A DNA stretch of 46,591 bases. It comes from Nitrospira sp. UW-LDO-01. GTDB taxonomy: Bacteria > Nitrospirota > Nitrospiria > Nitrospirales > Nitrospiraceae. The position numbers and the translations under genes are program-made. Below, piece after piece: positions 1 to 7,858 of the stretch. The notes beneath the pieces are model-generated. The model was not told where the DNA came from and searched no databases. It saw nothing but the letters and a program-made list of their open reading frames with translations. The DNA lies in contig NIUT01000077.1 in assembly GCA_002254365.1 (NCBI GenBank), positions 1 to 46,591 of the forward strand. The letters run 5' to 3'. Numbering within the stretch: position 1 is the first letter of the stretch; each line of letters starts with the position of its first letter.

Positions 1-10
1 ATGTAACATA

Positions 11-24
11 GATTATTCATAATC
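11..24. promoter_or_regulatory. Short perfect palindrome upstream of ABC importer
   Basis: GATTAT-TC-ATAATC is a perfect 6-bp inverted repeat in the AT-rich leader about 70 bp ahead of the importer operon. It could be an operator for a dimeric regulator, but AT-rich leaders produce such repeats by chance. No -35/-10 pair was assigned with confidence. Confidence 0.2.
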
Positions 25-94
25 ATGATAGAATTAGTGTAGTATTACCATTCCCTTCTAGATCTGTTGAAGAAGATACGGGGGGCTAATCACA

Positions 95-1057
95 ATGCGC
101 ACACGTACATTTCTCATAGGGTTCATTTTGTTTTGGGTTGTCGTTCCCTCAGCCATGGCAGAAACCATTCGCGTTGGCCATTTCCCGAACGTGACCCATG
201 TGCAAGGTCTGGTTGCGCATCATCTCTCACGGATCGGACATGGATGGTTCGAGGAACGGCTGGGTAAAGACGTGAAGGTCGAATGGTATGTCTACAATGC
301 CGGACCAAGTGCCATCGAGGCGATCCTGGCCGGTTCGGTTGATCTGACCTATGTGGGGCCGAATCCCGCGTTGAATGCCTATGCGAAATCGAACGGAGAG
401 GAGATTCGACTCCTTGCCGGTGCTGCGGCAGGAGGTGCGGCGTTGGTGGTCCAGGTGGATTCCCAACTCAAACAGCCGACAGATTTCCGTGGGAAAACCA
501 TCGCGACTCCACAGCTCGGCAATACCCAGGATATTGCCTGCCGCGCCTGGCTGCGCAACGGTGGATTGAAGATCACCCAGACCGGCGGGGAGGCCTTCAT
601 CGTTCCGACGCCGAATCCTGATCAAATCTCGTTGTTTCAACAGCGAAAGCTTGATGCGGTTTGGACAGTCGAGCCCTGGGTGTCTCGCTTGGAACGGGAA
701 GCCGGAGGCAAGGTGCTGCTCGAACAATCAAAGGACAGCGTCACGGTGCTTGTGTCAGGGGTGAAGTTCGTAAAGACCAAGTTGGAATTGGCGAGAAGGT
801 TTGTCCAGGCTCACCGCGAGCTCACGGACTGGATCCTTGCGCATCCCGAGGAAGCGAAGAAGATGGTTCTGGAAGAGTTGTCGGTGGAAACACAGGCCAA
901 GGTATCGGCTGAGCTCATTGGCCAAGCATGGAACCGTATTGGACTGCGCTCTGACGTTTCACTTGAGGAGTTTCAGCAGTTCGTGAGCAACGCGCAGCGT
1001 GCGGGGTTCATGCGCACGACGCCGGATCTGGCTCGGCTCATCGAAAGGTTGCCCTGA
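95..1057 (+). CDS. ABC transporter substrate-binding protein (SsuA/TauA/NrtA type)
   Basis: Periplasmic solute-binding component of an ABC importer. The first 22 residues form a signal peptide (Arg-rich start, hydrophobic core, cleavage after AMA). The mature part begins with the ETIRVGHFPNVTH segment typical of the NMT1/THI5/SsuA fold and carries the GSVDLTYVGPNPAL segment that lines the ligand cleft in aliphatic sulfonate, taurine and nitrate binders. At 320 aa the length is normal. It is followed one base later by the ATPase gene and then the permease, giving a complete importer. The ligand cannot be read from the sequence: sulfonate, taurine, nitrate/cyanate or a pyrimidine precursor are all possible. 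The ATG at 95 is chosen because it gives an intact signal peptide. Confidence 0.88.
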   Translation: MRTRTFLIGFILFWVVVPSAMAETIRVGHFPNVTHVQGLVAHHLSRIGHGWFEERLGKDVKVEWYVYNAGPSAIEAILAGSVDLTYVGPNPALNAYAKSNGEEIRLLAGAAAGGAALVVQVDSQLKQPTDFRGKTIATPQLGNTQDIACRAWLRNGGLKITQTGGEAFIVPTPNPDQISLFQQRKLDAVWTVEPWVSRLEREAGGKVLLEQSKDSVTVLVSGVKFVKTKLELARRFVQAHRELTDWILAHPEEAKKMVLEELSVETQAKVSAELIGQAWNRIGLRSDVSLEEFQQFVSNAQRAGFMRTTPDLARLIERLP

Positions 1058-1058
1058 T

Positions 1059-1862
1059 ATGCAGCCTGTGGCTTCTTCTACCGATGCTGTTCTATCGAAA
1101 CTTGTATTGGAACATGTCTCAAAATGGTTCCAAACGAGTTCGCTTCATGTTCAGGCGCTTGACGATGTAACCCTCCGCATCGCTGAAGGGGAGTTCGTGT
1201 GTTTGGTCGGTCCGAGCGGCTGCGGCAAATCGACCTTGTTGAACCTGATCGCGGGCCTCGACCGGGCGGATCGTGGGACTGTGCAAGCCGATGGCCAGAC
1301 GATCAGCGGGCCTGGGCCACATCGATTGATGATGTTTCAGGAGGCTGCGCTGTTTCCCTGGCTCACGGTGCTGGGAAACGTCCTGTTCGGCCTGAAACTC
1401 GTCAAAGGGCTCAGTGCGTCGGAGCGTCGGGAAAAAGCTGAGTACTTTTTGGAACTCGTGGGTCTGAAGCGCTTCATGCATTCCAATGTGTACGAGCTCT
1501 CAGGTGGCATGAGACAACGTGTGGCACTCGCTCGGTCGCTGGCACCGAATCCCAGCGTGCTGTTGATGGATGAGCCGTTTGGTGCACTGGACGCGCTGAC
1601 CCGTGAACAACTCTATGGTGATATCCAGCGTATCTGGAGCCAGCACAGGAAAACGATCGTCTTTGTCACCCATAACGTGCGCGAAGCTGTGTGCCTCGGG
1701 GATCGCGTGATCCTGTTTTCCCCCAATCCTGGACGAATCAGAGAAGAGTTTTCCATTCCCCTTCCTCGACCGCGTGATATCAACAGCGTGGATCTTGCTC
1801 GGTATTCCACTGAAATCACCCGTGTGCTGAAGGGTTACGTTCAAAATGAGGTTGCAGGATGA
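1059..1862 (+). CDS. ABC transporter ATP-binding protein (SsuB/TauB/NrtD type)
   Basis: Cytoplasmic ATPase that powers the importer encoded on both sides. In the 267-aa protein starting at ATG 1059: Walker A GPSGCGKST at residues 51-59, Q-loop Gln94, signature LSGGM at 147-151, Walker B VLLMDEP at 167-173 and the switch His205. The motif set and the FALDALTREQL-like D-loop region match the nitrate/sulfonate/taurine ATPases. The reading frame is open upstream to 999, but that part lies inside the binding-protein gene; ATG 1059 leaves a one-base gap to its stop and is the natural start. The 3' end overlaps the permease start by ATGA, which suggests translational coupling. Confidence 0.93.
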   Translation: MQPVASSTDAVLSKLVLEHVSKWFQTSSLHVQALDDVTLRIAEGEFVCLVGPSGCGKSTLLNLIAGLDRADRGTVQADGQTISGPGPHRLMMFQEAALFPWLTVLGNVLFGLKLVKGLSASERREKAEYFLELVGLKRFMHSNVYELSGGMRQRVALARSLAPNPSVLLMDEPFGALDALTREQLYGDIQRIWSQHRKTIVFVTHNVREAVCLGDRVILFSPNPGRIREEFSIPLPRPRDINSVDLARYSTEITRVLKGYVQNEVAG

Positions 1863-2629
1863 TCGCTCGTTGGGCCGTCGCCTCGCTCTTTTTTGCCTGT
1901 CTGATCGGTCTCTGGCAACTTGCCGTCAAGGCCCAGATCTGGTCACCACTGCTCCTCCCATCTCCATCCAGTGTTTTCATCTATCTCTGGTCCGCGGTTG
2001 AAGACGGTACCCTGTGGGAGGCGACTCTTGTGACGGTGCAGCGCCTTCTCATCGGATATGGGCTGGGCATTTTCATCGGCCTTCCATTAGGACTGCTGAC
2101 TGCGTCCTTCAGATGGTCTCAAGATACGATTGGCGTGCTTGCCTTGGGCCTTCAGACGCTTCCGAGTGTGTGTTGGGTTCCCCTGGCGCTGCTTTGGTTC
2201 GGGCAAACGGAATCTGCCATGCTATTCGTTGTGGTGATGGGAACCTTGTGGTCGCTGATCATCGCGACAGATACCGGGGTGCGGACGATTCCCCCGATTT
2301 ACAGCCGCGCAGCCCGCAGTATGGGATCGTCAGGCTTCCACACGTGGACCCATGTGATTCTGCCTGCTGCTCTTCCTTTTCTGTTGAGTGGTATGAAGCA
2401 GGGCTGGGCTTTTGCGTGGCGATCGTTGATGGCGGCGGAAATCTACGTGACGATTCTGACGGGATTCGGCCTCGGGCATCTGTTACATTATGGACGAGAG
2501 TTGAGCGCGATGGATCAGGTGATCGGGGTCATGCTGGTCATCGTCATGATCGGACTCGCTGTGGACAAAACGCTCTTCGCTCCGGTTGAACGGTTTCTTC
2601 ATCGCCGATGGGGGACTGCGCGTGGGTAA
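1859..2629 (+). CDS. ABC transporter permease (SsuC/TauC/NrtB type)
   Basis: Inner-membrane permease of the importer, 256 aa, with about six hydrophobic segments beginning at residues 5-25. The cytoplasmic EAA loop that docks on the ATPase is visible as the segment around SRAARSMGSSGFHTWTHV, followed by ILPAALPFLLSGM, the usual pattern of the BPD_transp_1 family. The start ATG overlaps the stop of the ATPase gene (ATGA). It is the last gene of the three-gene operon; the next gene is on the opposite strand. Confidence 0.92.
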   Translation: MIARWAVASLFFACLIGLWQLAVKAQIWSPLLLPSPSSVFIYLWSAVEDGTLWEATLVTVQRLLIGYGLGIFIGLPLGLLTASFRWSQDTIGVLALGLQTLPSVCWVPLALLWFGQTESAMLFVVVMGTLWSLIIATDTGVRTIPPIYSRAARSMGSSGFHTWTHVILPAALPFLLSGMKQGWAFAWRSLMAAEIYVTILTGFGLGHLLHYGRELSAMDQVIGVMLVIVMIGLAVDKTLFAPVERFLHRRWGTARG

Positions 2630-2745
2630 GTGTTCTCCCCTCTGAAACCTTCGTCCGTCTCTGCTGAGAAGAGAGCACCTAGCGAACTGTGTGATGGACA
2701 CAATGGCGGTTTCGGCTACCGATGCTATGGAGGACCATCAGTCAA

Positions 2746-3273
2746 TCAGAGGCGTTGAAGCAGGCGAGCCATCATGAGTATTGTCGCGCTGGGAAGCCAA
2801 ATCCATTCCAACTCGCTGATGAGCACTCGAAATGCATCGGCGGTGAAAAACTCTGTGATGCCGACCGGAGAGACCGCGACTGGTCGAAATGAAAAGAAAT
2901 ATCGAGTGGGATCAAATGGAGAGAAGAAGGCGATGCCAAGCCCTCCGTCTGTCATCGCGTCGAGGATGCCATGTGATGCGGTGCAGAGAAAGAGATACAG
3001 CCCGATTCCTGTTTTTGTCGCCGATGATTCCTGCCGATAGCCAAGAGCTACAAGCATGGCGCTGAGCAGTCCGGCGAAGAAGAGGGAATGGGTCATGCCG
3101 CGGTGGCCCCAGAGGTCCCCGTACTGAATGCCGAAGGCAAATCCGATCACATCGACATCCGGCACAATGGAACAGACTGCACCGGTCAGGAGGACCGGCC
3201 ACCTCATCGCACGATGTGCTGTGATCTTACCGAGTGTGAGTGCCACGAATGCATGGGAGAATGCCGAGGCCAT
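2746..3273 (-). CDS. DUF457/YdjM-like membrane-bound hydrolase-like protein
   Basis: Predicted membrane protein of about 175 aa with several hydrophobic helices. The N-terminal SHAFVALTLGK, the SIVPDVDVIGF segment and the HRGMTHS segment are hallmarks of the YdjM/DUF457 family, annotated as membrane-bound metal-dependent hydrolases because of these conserved His and Asp residues. Enzymatic activity is not established for the family as far as I know. The frame is open to 3336, but that extension overlaps trmL; the Met at 3273 (MASAFSHAF) matches the normal family start. It probably forms one transcription unit with trmL and galE. Confidence 0.75.
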   Translation of the reverse strand: MASAFSHAFVALTLGKITAHRAMRWPVLLTGAVCSIVPDVDVIGFAFGIQYGDLWGHRGMTHSLFFAGLLSAMLVALGYRQESSATKTGIGLYLFLCTASHGILDAMTDGGLGIAFFSPFDPTRYFFSFRPVAVSPVGITEFFTADAFRVLISELEWIWLPSATILMMARLLQRL

Positions 3274-3302
3274 GAAGCTCTCTACTGCTGACGGAATGAA
3301 TA

Positions 3303-3767
3303 TCAGCGGCCGTCCTGAAAACCCATCTGTCGCCATGCCTCGTAGACAATGACCGCAACCGCGTTCGAGAGATTGAGACTGCGACTCTCCGGGCGCATCG
3401 GGAGACGAATGCGTCGTTCTGCTGAGAAGGCTTCCAGTAAGTCGGTTGGGAGTCCACGGGTTTCTGGACCGAACAGAAATGCATCATCCGGTGCATAAGT
3501 GATGCGATCGTAGCGCTGAGTATTCCGCGTGGAGACCGCAAACAGACGGCGATTGTTGAACCGTTGGGCACACTCGGCCCAATTCTCATAGACGCTGAGT
3601 GTGGCAAACTCATGATAGTCCAACCCGGCCCGTAGTAACTGTTTATCTTCGAGGGAGAATCCCAAGGGTTTCACCAGGTGCAGTCGCACGCCACTGTTGG
3701 CGCAGAGGCGGATGATATTGCCGGTGTTCGGGGGGATTTCTGGTTGATAGAGAATGACGTCGAACAT
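3303..3767 (-). CDS. trmL: tRNA (cytidine/uridine-34 2'-O)-methyltransferase TrmL
   Basis: SPOUT-family methyltransferase that 2'-O-methylates the wobble nucleotide of tRNA-Leu isoacceptors using S-adenosylmethionine. The 154-aa protein starting MFDVILYQPEIPPNTGNI has the full TrmL/YibK pattern: N-terminal PEIPPNTGNIIRLC, central LFGPETRGLP and C-terminal RSLNLSNAVAVIVYEA, which form the trefoil-knot cofactor site. The upstream extension of the open frame to 3833 has no family similarity, so the Met at 3767 is chosen. It lies 75 bp downstream of galE on the same strand. Confidence 0.92.
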   Translation of the reverse strand: MFDVILYQPEIPPNTGNIIRLCANSGVRLHLVKPLGFSLEDKQLLRAGLDYHEFATLSVYENWAECAQRFNNRRLFAVSTRNTQRYDRITYAPDDAFLFGPETRGLPTDLLEAFSAERRIRLPMRPESRSLNLSNAVAVIVYEAWRQMGFQDGR

Positions 3768-3842
3768 CTGAGGGGGAGTGTAGCACGGCCGCTGTCTCCA
3801 GCACGACGATTCCGCTGTGGGCCGCCATGGCACAGCTTAGGT

Positions 3843-4871
3843 TCAGGGGTTGGGAGAATTGTATCCCTGAGGATTGAGGCTCTGCCATTTCCACGCATCG
3901 GCGCACATGTCGGCGAGGCTTCGGTTCGCTTGCCAGCCGAGTAGGGCAGCTGCTTTGCCAGGATCGGCGTAACAAGCTGCGACGTCGCCTGGTCGACGAG
4001 GCGCGATCTTGTATGTCACCGGTTGGCCGCTGGCTTGTTGGAATGCCCGCACAATCTCCAGTACGCTGTACCCGGTCCCGGTTCCGAGATTGACCGTGAG
4101 GCATTCCGTCTGGTGCGTTGCACGCTCAAGCGCTTCCAGTGTCTTAAGGTGGCCGATGGCGAGGTCCACGACGTGGATGTAGTCACGTACGCCGGTCCCG
4201 TCCGGCGTGGGATAGTCCTCACCGAACACGTTGAGGTGCGGACGGCGGCCGACCGCCACTTGTGCCACGAACGGCATCAAGTTATTCGGCGTGCCCTGCG
4301 GATCTTCTCCGATCAATCCACTCTCGTGCGCGCCGACCGGATTGAAGTATCGGAGTATCCCGATACGCCATGAGGTGTCGCTGCGCTGCACATCACGGAG
4401 GATGTGCTCAACCGTGAGTTTCGTTTGCCCGTAGGGATTGGTTGCCAAAAGCGGATGGTCTTCTGTCAACGGCAGCCGTTGCGGGTCGCCGTACACCGTA
4501 GCGGAGGAGCTGAACACCAGTGTCTTGACTCCACAGAGGCCCATCGCTTCCAACAGACGCAGAGACCCGACGACATTATTGTCGTAGTAGGCTAGTGGTT
4601 GTTGCACGGATTCGCCGACGGCTTTGAGTCCCGCAAAATGAATCACCGCTTGTGCGCCACTTTCCCGCAGCGCTGTCACCAGCGCTTCACGGTCTCGGAT
4701 GTCGCCACGGATGATGCGGAGCTGTTTTCCTGTGATCCGTTGGATACGTTCGAGTGATTCAGGATGGCTGTTGCAACAATTATCAAAGACGGTCACGTCA
4801 TGTCCTGCCTGAAGTAGCTCCACGCAGGTGTGAGAACCTATATACCCGGCACCGCCTGTCACTAAAATCAC
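3843..4871 (-). CDS. galE: UDP-glucose 4-epimerase GalE
   Basis: Cytoplasmic NAD-dependent enzyme that interconverts UDP-glucose and UDP-galactose, supplying galactosyl units for envelope polysaccharide. The 342-aa extended-SDR protein has the NAD motif GGAGYIG at residues 6-12, the catalytic Ser123 in SSSATVYG, and Tyr147/Lys151 in NPYGQTK. The YFNPVGAHESGLIGEDP segment is typical of GalE. The start is GTG at 4871, preceded by GGAGG seven bases away. Length is normal. Confidence 0.95.
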   Translation of the reverse strand: MILVTGGAGYIGSHTCVELLQAGHDVTVFDNCCNSHPESLERIQRITGKQLRIIRGDIRDREALVTALRESGAQAVIHFAGLKAVGESVQQPLAYYDNNVVGSLRLLEAMGLCGVKTLVFSSSATVYGDPQRLPLTEDHPLLATNPYGQTKLTVEHILRDVQRSDTSWRIGILRYFNPVGAHESGLIGEDPQGTPNNLMPFVAQVAVGRRPHLNVFGEDYPTPDGTGVRDYIHVVDLAIGHLKTLEALERATHQTECLTVNLGTGTGYSVLEIVRAFQQASGQPVTYKIAPRRPGDVAACYADPGKAAALLGWQANRSLADMCADAWKWQSLNPQGYNSPNP

Positions 4872-5065
4872 GGCGTACCTCCAGTAGAATTATTGTCAGG
4901 GATTCGACTTGGGCTAGACTAACGAGATCATGAATGGTGGTCAAGGAATGGATTGAATCGACGGTGCGACTTATGAAGGGTGGTATGATGGAAGCCTCGT
5001 CGGATATATTTGCTCTGCTTCTTGGTATAGTGTGTTCCACAAGCAGAGGAGTGTACAACGAAACA

Positions 5066-6805
5066 ATGACCGTAGTATCTGCTAAGCGAGACTTTAGGGG
5101 GCGACAGCAACCCTTTGCTGAAGTGGTCCGGGTGGTGCGCCTGCTGGCACTTGTTGTGGTAGCCGCTCCCTGCGCTCTCGCAGATGATGGGCGGAGGGCT
5201 TCGGTTGAACAGGTAGTCGAACAGGCCAAATCGGCCTGGGACAGTGGGGCAGTGACCTCGGCGCTTGAATTGCTCGAACAAGGGGCACATGCCCATCCAC
5301 AAACGCCTGTTCTTCATAAGTTGCGCGGGGATATTCTTTCGACGTTTCGCGATCCAAAGGAAGCCGTTCACGCCTACGATCAAGCTCTTGCTGTAGAGCC
5401 TGCTGCGCTGGACGTTCGTTGGGCGAAATGGGCGGTGCTCGTTCGGTGGGGACAAGACGCGGAGGCCATTGCAGAACTTCGCACCATCGTGCAGCTTGAT
5501 GCCAAGAATCCACTGGCTCACTGGCGGTTGGCGCAGGAGCTTCGGAAGCTCGATCGCTTGGAGGAATCGTTGGAGTCGTATAAGCGGGCGGTGGAACTAA
5601 AGCCGGAGTTCCTCGGCTGGCGACTCGCTTTGGCTCGTGCCCGTTTCGATGTGCTGGATTATCAAGCCGCCGATGCGGAGCTTCAGTATGTGCTGCAGCA
5701 TGTTCCGTCCGGGTCTCCACTTGAGCTCCCGGCCAAGAACCAACTTGCGCAACTCTATGAGTCGATGGACCGAGGACGGCGATTCACGCCGGTCCTGACG
5801 CCGACCGCTACCGCAACGCAGCTGAAGGAATGGGCCGCTATGCGGTCGGATGCCTGGAAGTTGTTTGAGGCAGGGCGATACCGGGATGCCGAACCGATGT
5901 ATCGTCGGTTGCTGGTGCTCAACCCCAGTGATCCCATCGCCACCCATCAATTGGGACTGACCCTCATGCAATTGGACCGGTGCGAGGAAGCGCTCGCGGT
6001 GTTCGGCAATATCTCAAACCTTAATCCGAACGAAGAAGATTTTGCAGATACGACCTTTCGGATGGGACAGTGTTATGTGAAATTAGAGCGGTGGGACGAA
6101 GCTTTCATCCACTTTCAAATGTTGTATGACGCAGCCGTTGAGTTTGAACAAGCCAACAAGGATGTCCCCTTTCCAGCCGGCACCCGCGTGCTGGCGAAGG
6201 ACAAGATCGCCCGGTGGCTGGAAAAGGTACGGCCCCATGTCCCTGAGCTGGCAAAACTCAGGGAGGAGGAGGCGAAATCGGAGATGGAGTTAGGCAACAG
6301 GACTCCTGAATTGCCAGAAGCTGCGCTGTATGCAAAGGCTGTTGAAACGCTGAAGGCACAGAAGACGTTGGAAACCGGGGTAGCGATTGCCGGTCGCGAT
6401 GCGGATTTCAGCTGGTTTCGATTTGTGATTCCGGCGACTAAGGTGGTGCGGGATGACTTTCCGACTGGGGCTCACGAGTTCATTCCTCTGAATCCAGGCG
6501 ACACATTTCCCACTACGCAACCGGAAATCTATTTGGTGTTCAGGCTGGTCTCTGATTCATTCGACGCGGTGCCACTGACTGCGCGATGCTCGATCGAAAC
6601 TCGCGATATGGCCGAAGACCCACAGACTCTGGTCCAGGATCGCGTCATGACCACCACGAACGATCGCTCCGGCTATTTTCTCCTTACTCCTCCTAAAACC
6701 GGCTGGTCCCCAGGGCTCTATCGCTGCGGCCTCTTTGCGGGGGAGCAGACTTCGGCGTATTCGTATGTGGACGAAGTGCGGTTCAGGATCGTCGAAGCTC
6801 GCTGA
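5066..6805 (+). CDS. Exported tetratricopeptide-repeat protein
   Basis: Large protein (about 579 aa from ATG 5066) with an N-terminal hydrophobic segment VVRLLALVVVAAPCALA that reads as a signal peptide, then TPR-like helices: repeats such as ALELLEQGAHAHPQTPVLHK, AVHAYDQALAVEP and SLESYKRAVELKPEF, and a second block around RYRDAEPMYRRLLVLNPSD. The last 150 residues are not TPR and look like a beta-rich domain. TPR proteins are scaffolds; the partner is unknown. The open frame runs back to 4934, but the signal peptide is better placed with ATG 5066; GAGGAG lies 14 bases upstream, a long spacing, so the start is uncertain. Confidence 0.75.
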   Translation: MTVVSAKRDFRGRQQPFAEVVRVVRLLALVVVAAPCALADDGRRASVEQVVEQAKSAWDSGAVTSALELLEQGAHAHPQTPVLHKLRGDILSTFRDPKEAVHAYDQALAVEPAALDVRWAKWAVLVRWGQDAEAIAELRTIVQLDAKNPLAHWRLAQELRKLDRLEESLESYKRAVELKPEFLGWRLALARARFDVLDYQAADAELQYVLQHVPSGSPLELPAKNQLAQLYESMDRGRRFTPVLTPTATATQLKEWAAMRSDAWKLFEAGRYRDAEPMYRRLLVLNPSDPIATHQLGLTLMQLDRCEEALAVFGNISNLNPNEEDFADTTFRMGQCYVKLERWDEAFIHFQMLYDAAVEFEQANKDVPFPAGTRVLAKDKIARWLEKVRPHVPELAKLREEEAKSEMELGNRTPELPEAALYAKAVETLKAQKTLETGVAIAGRDADFSWFRFVIPATKVVRDDFPTGAHEFIPLNPGDTFPTTQPEIYLVFRLVSDSFDAVPLTARCSIETRDMAEDPQTLVQDRVMTTTNDRSGYFLLTPPKTGWSPGLYRCGLFAGEQTSAYSYVDEVRFRIVEAR

Positions 6806-6824
6806 CTATCGAATCGATAGTTTT
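6806..6824 (+). terminator. Possible weak terminator after TPR gene
   Basis: CTATCG-AAT-CGATAG followed by TTTT starts directly after the TPR-protein stop. The stem is only six pairs and not GC-rich, so termination strength is doubtful; placement between two convergent genes supports the call. Confidence 0.4.
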
Positions 6825-6835
6825 ATCCCACGAAG

Positions 6836-7090
6836 CTACTTCCCTGGTCCAAAGAGCTGAGCCACGAGCTGATCGCGACTGATGTCAAAATGGGTTGCGA
6901 TATCAGTAAGAATTGCCGAAAGAGTTCCGATACGGAGCGGTGAATGTTGTGGGATTGTGATGTGGTGCTCGCCATGTTGAAGCGTCGTGAGGCGAAGATG
7001 GCTACCGGCCTGACGAGTAATGGAATAGCCGAGATGGTGATGAAGTGCTTGGGCGAGATCATTCCCCGATAGATCGCGGGGAAGCCTCAT
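6836..7090 (-). CDS. HicA-like toxin (YcfA/dsRBD-fold mRNA interferase)
   Basis: 84-aa protein resembling HicA/YcfA mRNA interferases, which cleave RNA through a conserved histidine on a double-stranded-RNA-binding-like fold. The GSH motif (Gly29-Ser30-His31) followed by LRL and HHITIP is the family signature; His31 is the expected catalytic residue. It overlaps the upstream HicB-like gene by ATGA (7087-7090), giving antitoxin-first order. It lies in the accessory stretch that also carries the TIR protein. Confidence 0.75.
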   Translation of the reverse strand: MRLPRDLSGNDLAQALHHHLGYSITRQAGSHLRLTTLQHGEHHITIPQHSPLRIGTLSAILTDIATHFDISRDQLVAQLFGPGK

Positions 7091-7293
7091 ACGGCGATGA
7101 CTTCTTCGCGAACATGGTGGAGACGAACAACTTTTGGGCCCTTTCCTTCCTCAAAATGACAGCGGACTGCATCTCTGACCTTCTCAGGCAATTCCGCCAG
7201 GGTATCCGCTTCAGTAAAGATAGATTGGCCTAGTGCGCGGGCGGTAAATCCACCATCAGGTGCTTCTTCGACAAGGAAGATCAATTCGCTCAT
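7087..7293 (-). CDS. HicB-like antitoxin
   Basis: 68-aa protein with the short beta-alpha-beta HicB fold: SELIFLVEEAPDGGFTARALG at the N-terminus (the EDGGYVA-type strand of HicB) and TLAELPEKVRDAVRCHFEEG. It would neutralise the adjacent HicA-like toxin by direct binding. There is no C-terminal DNA-binding domain, as in many short HicB proteins, so autoregulation would need another factor or the complex. GAGG stands seven bases before the ATG. Confidence 0.75.
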   Translation of the reverse strand: MSELIFLVEEAPDGGFTARALGQSIFTEADTLAELPEKVRDAVRCHFEEGKGPKVVRLHHVREEVIAV

Positions 7294-7504
7294 TATTAAG
7301 CCTCATAAAGTACGGCTTGGTCATCGTAGCGTGGTGCCGTCATGTTGTCCAGCCCTGCGGGATTCTTATGACCCTCCTTTGAATAACCAAATTCCCCTTC
7401 AGCCGCTACGTTGAGTATGTCGACAGCCCAGCCTAAGTGGACAAATGTCTCAAGAACAGTAGCCCCAATTGATCTCTCTTTCTACTCAGAGGTAGACTGA
7501 GGGT

Positions 7505-7735
7505 GTGACTCCTCCCAAAACCCCTGCAGCAAGAAATTGGCAGCTGAGTGGCATGATTGCACGATCCGTTGGCATCATTGCCATTGCCCTGGGATTCGTC
7601 ATCGGCATGTACGGTCTCGATCACCCAGACTCACCGTGGCTTCAGACTGCCCTGGGCTTACTTGTGACTGGGATGATGGCCCAAGGCTATGCGCTCTACT
7701 GTTCGATCAAACGGATGCAGCAACGAAACTCCTGA
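7505..7735 (+). CDS. Small membrane protein, unknown function
   Basis: 76-aa protein with two hydrophobic stretches (about residues 16-36 and 45-66) separated by YGLDHPDSPW, so probably a hairpin inner-membrane protein with a short basic C-terminal tail. The proposed start is GTG 7505 with AGAGG about 12 bases upstream; an internal ATG at 7553 would still keep both helices. Family not recognised. It lies between the HicBA pair and the convergent TIR gene. Confidence 0.5.
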   Translation: MTPPKTPAARNWQLSGMIARSVGIIAIALGFVIGMYGLDHPDSPWLQTALGLLVTGMMAQGYALYCSIKRMQQRNS

Positions 7736-7858
7736 TCAGGGTGTCTTCAGCTCCCATGACCAACCCAGACATCATCAGCCGTTATTGACCAGTTCGTCAC
7801 TGATGTTGAAAAAATAAGACTCTTCGTGCATTTTACCACTTAGGGTTACGCACTGAAT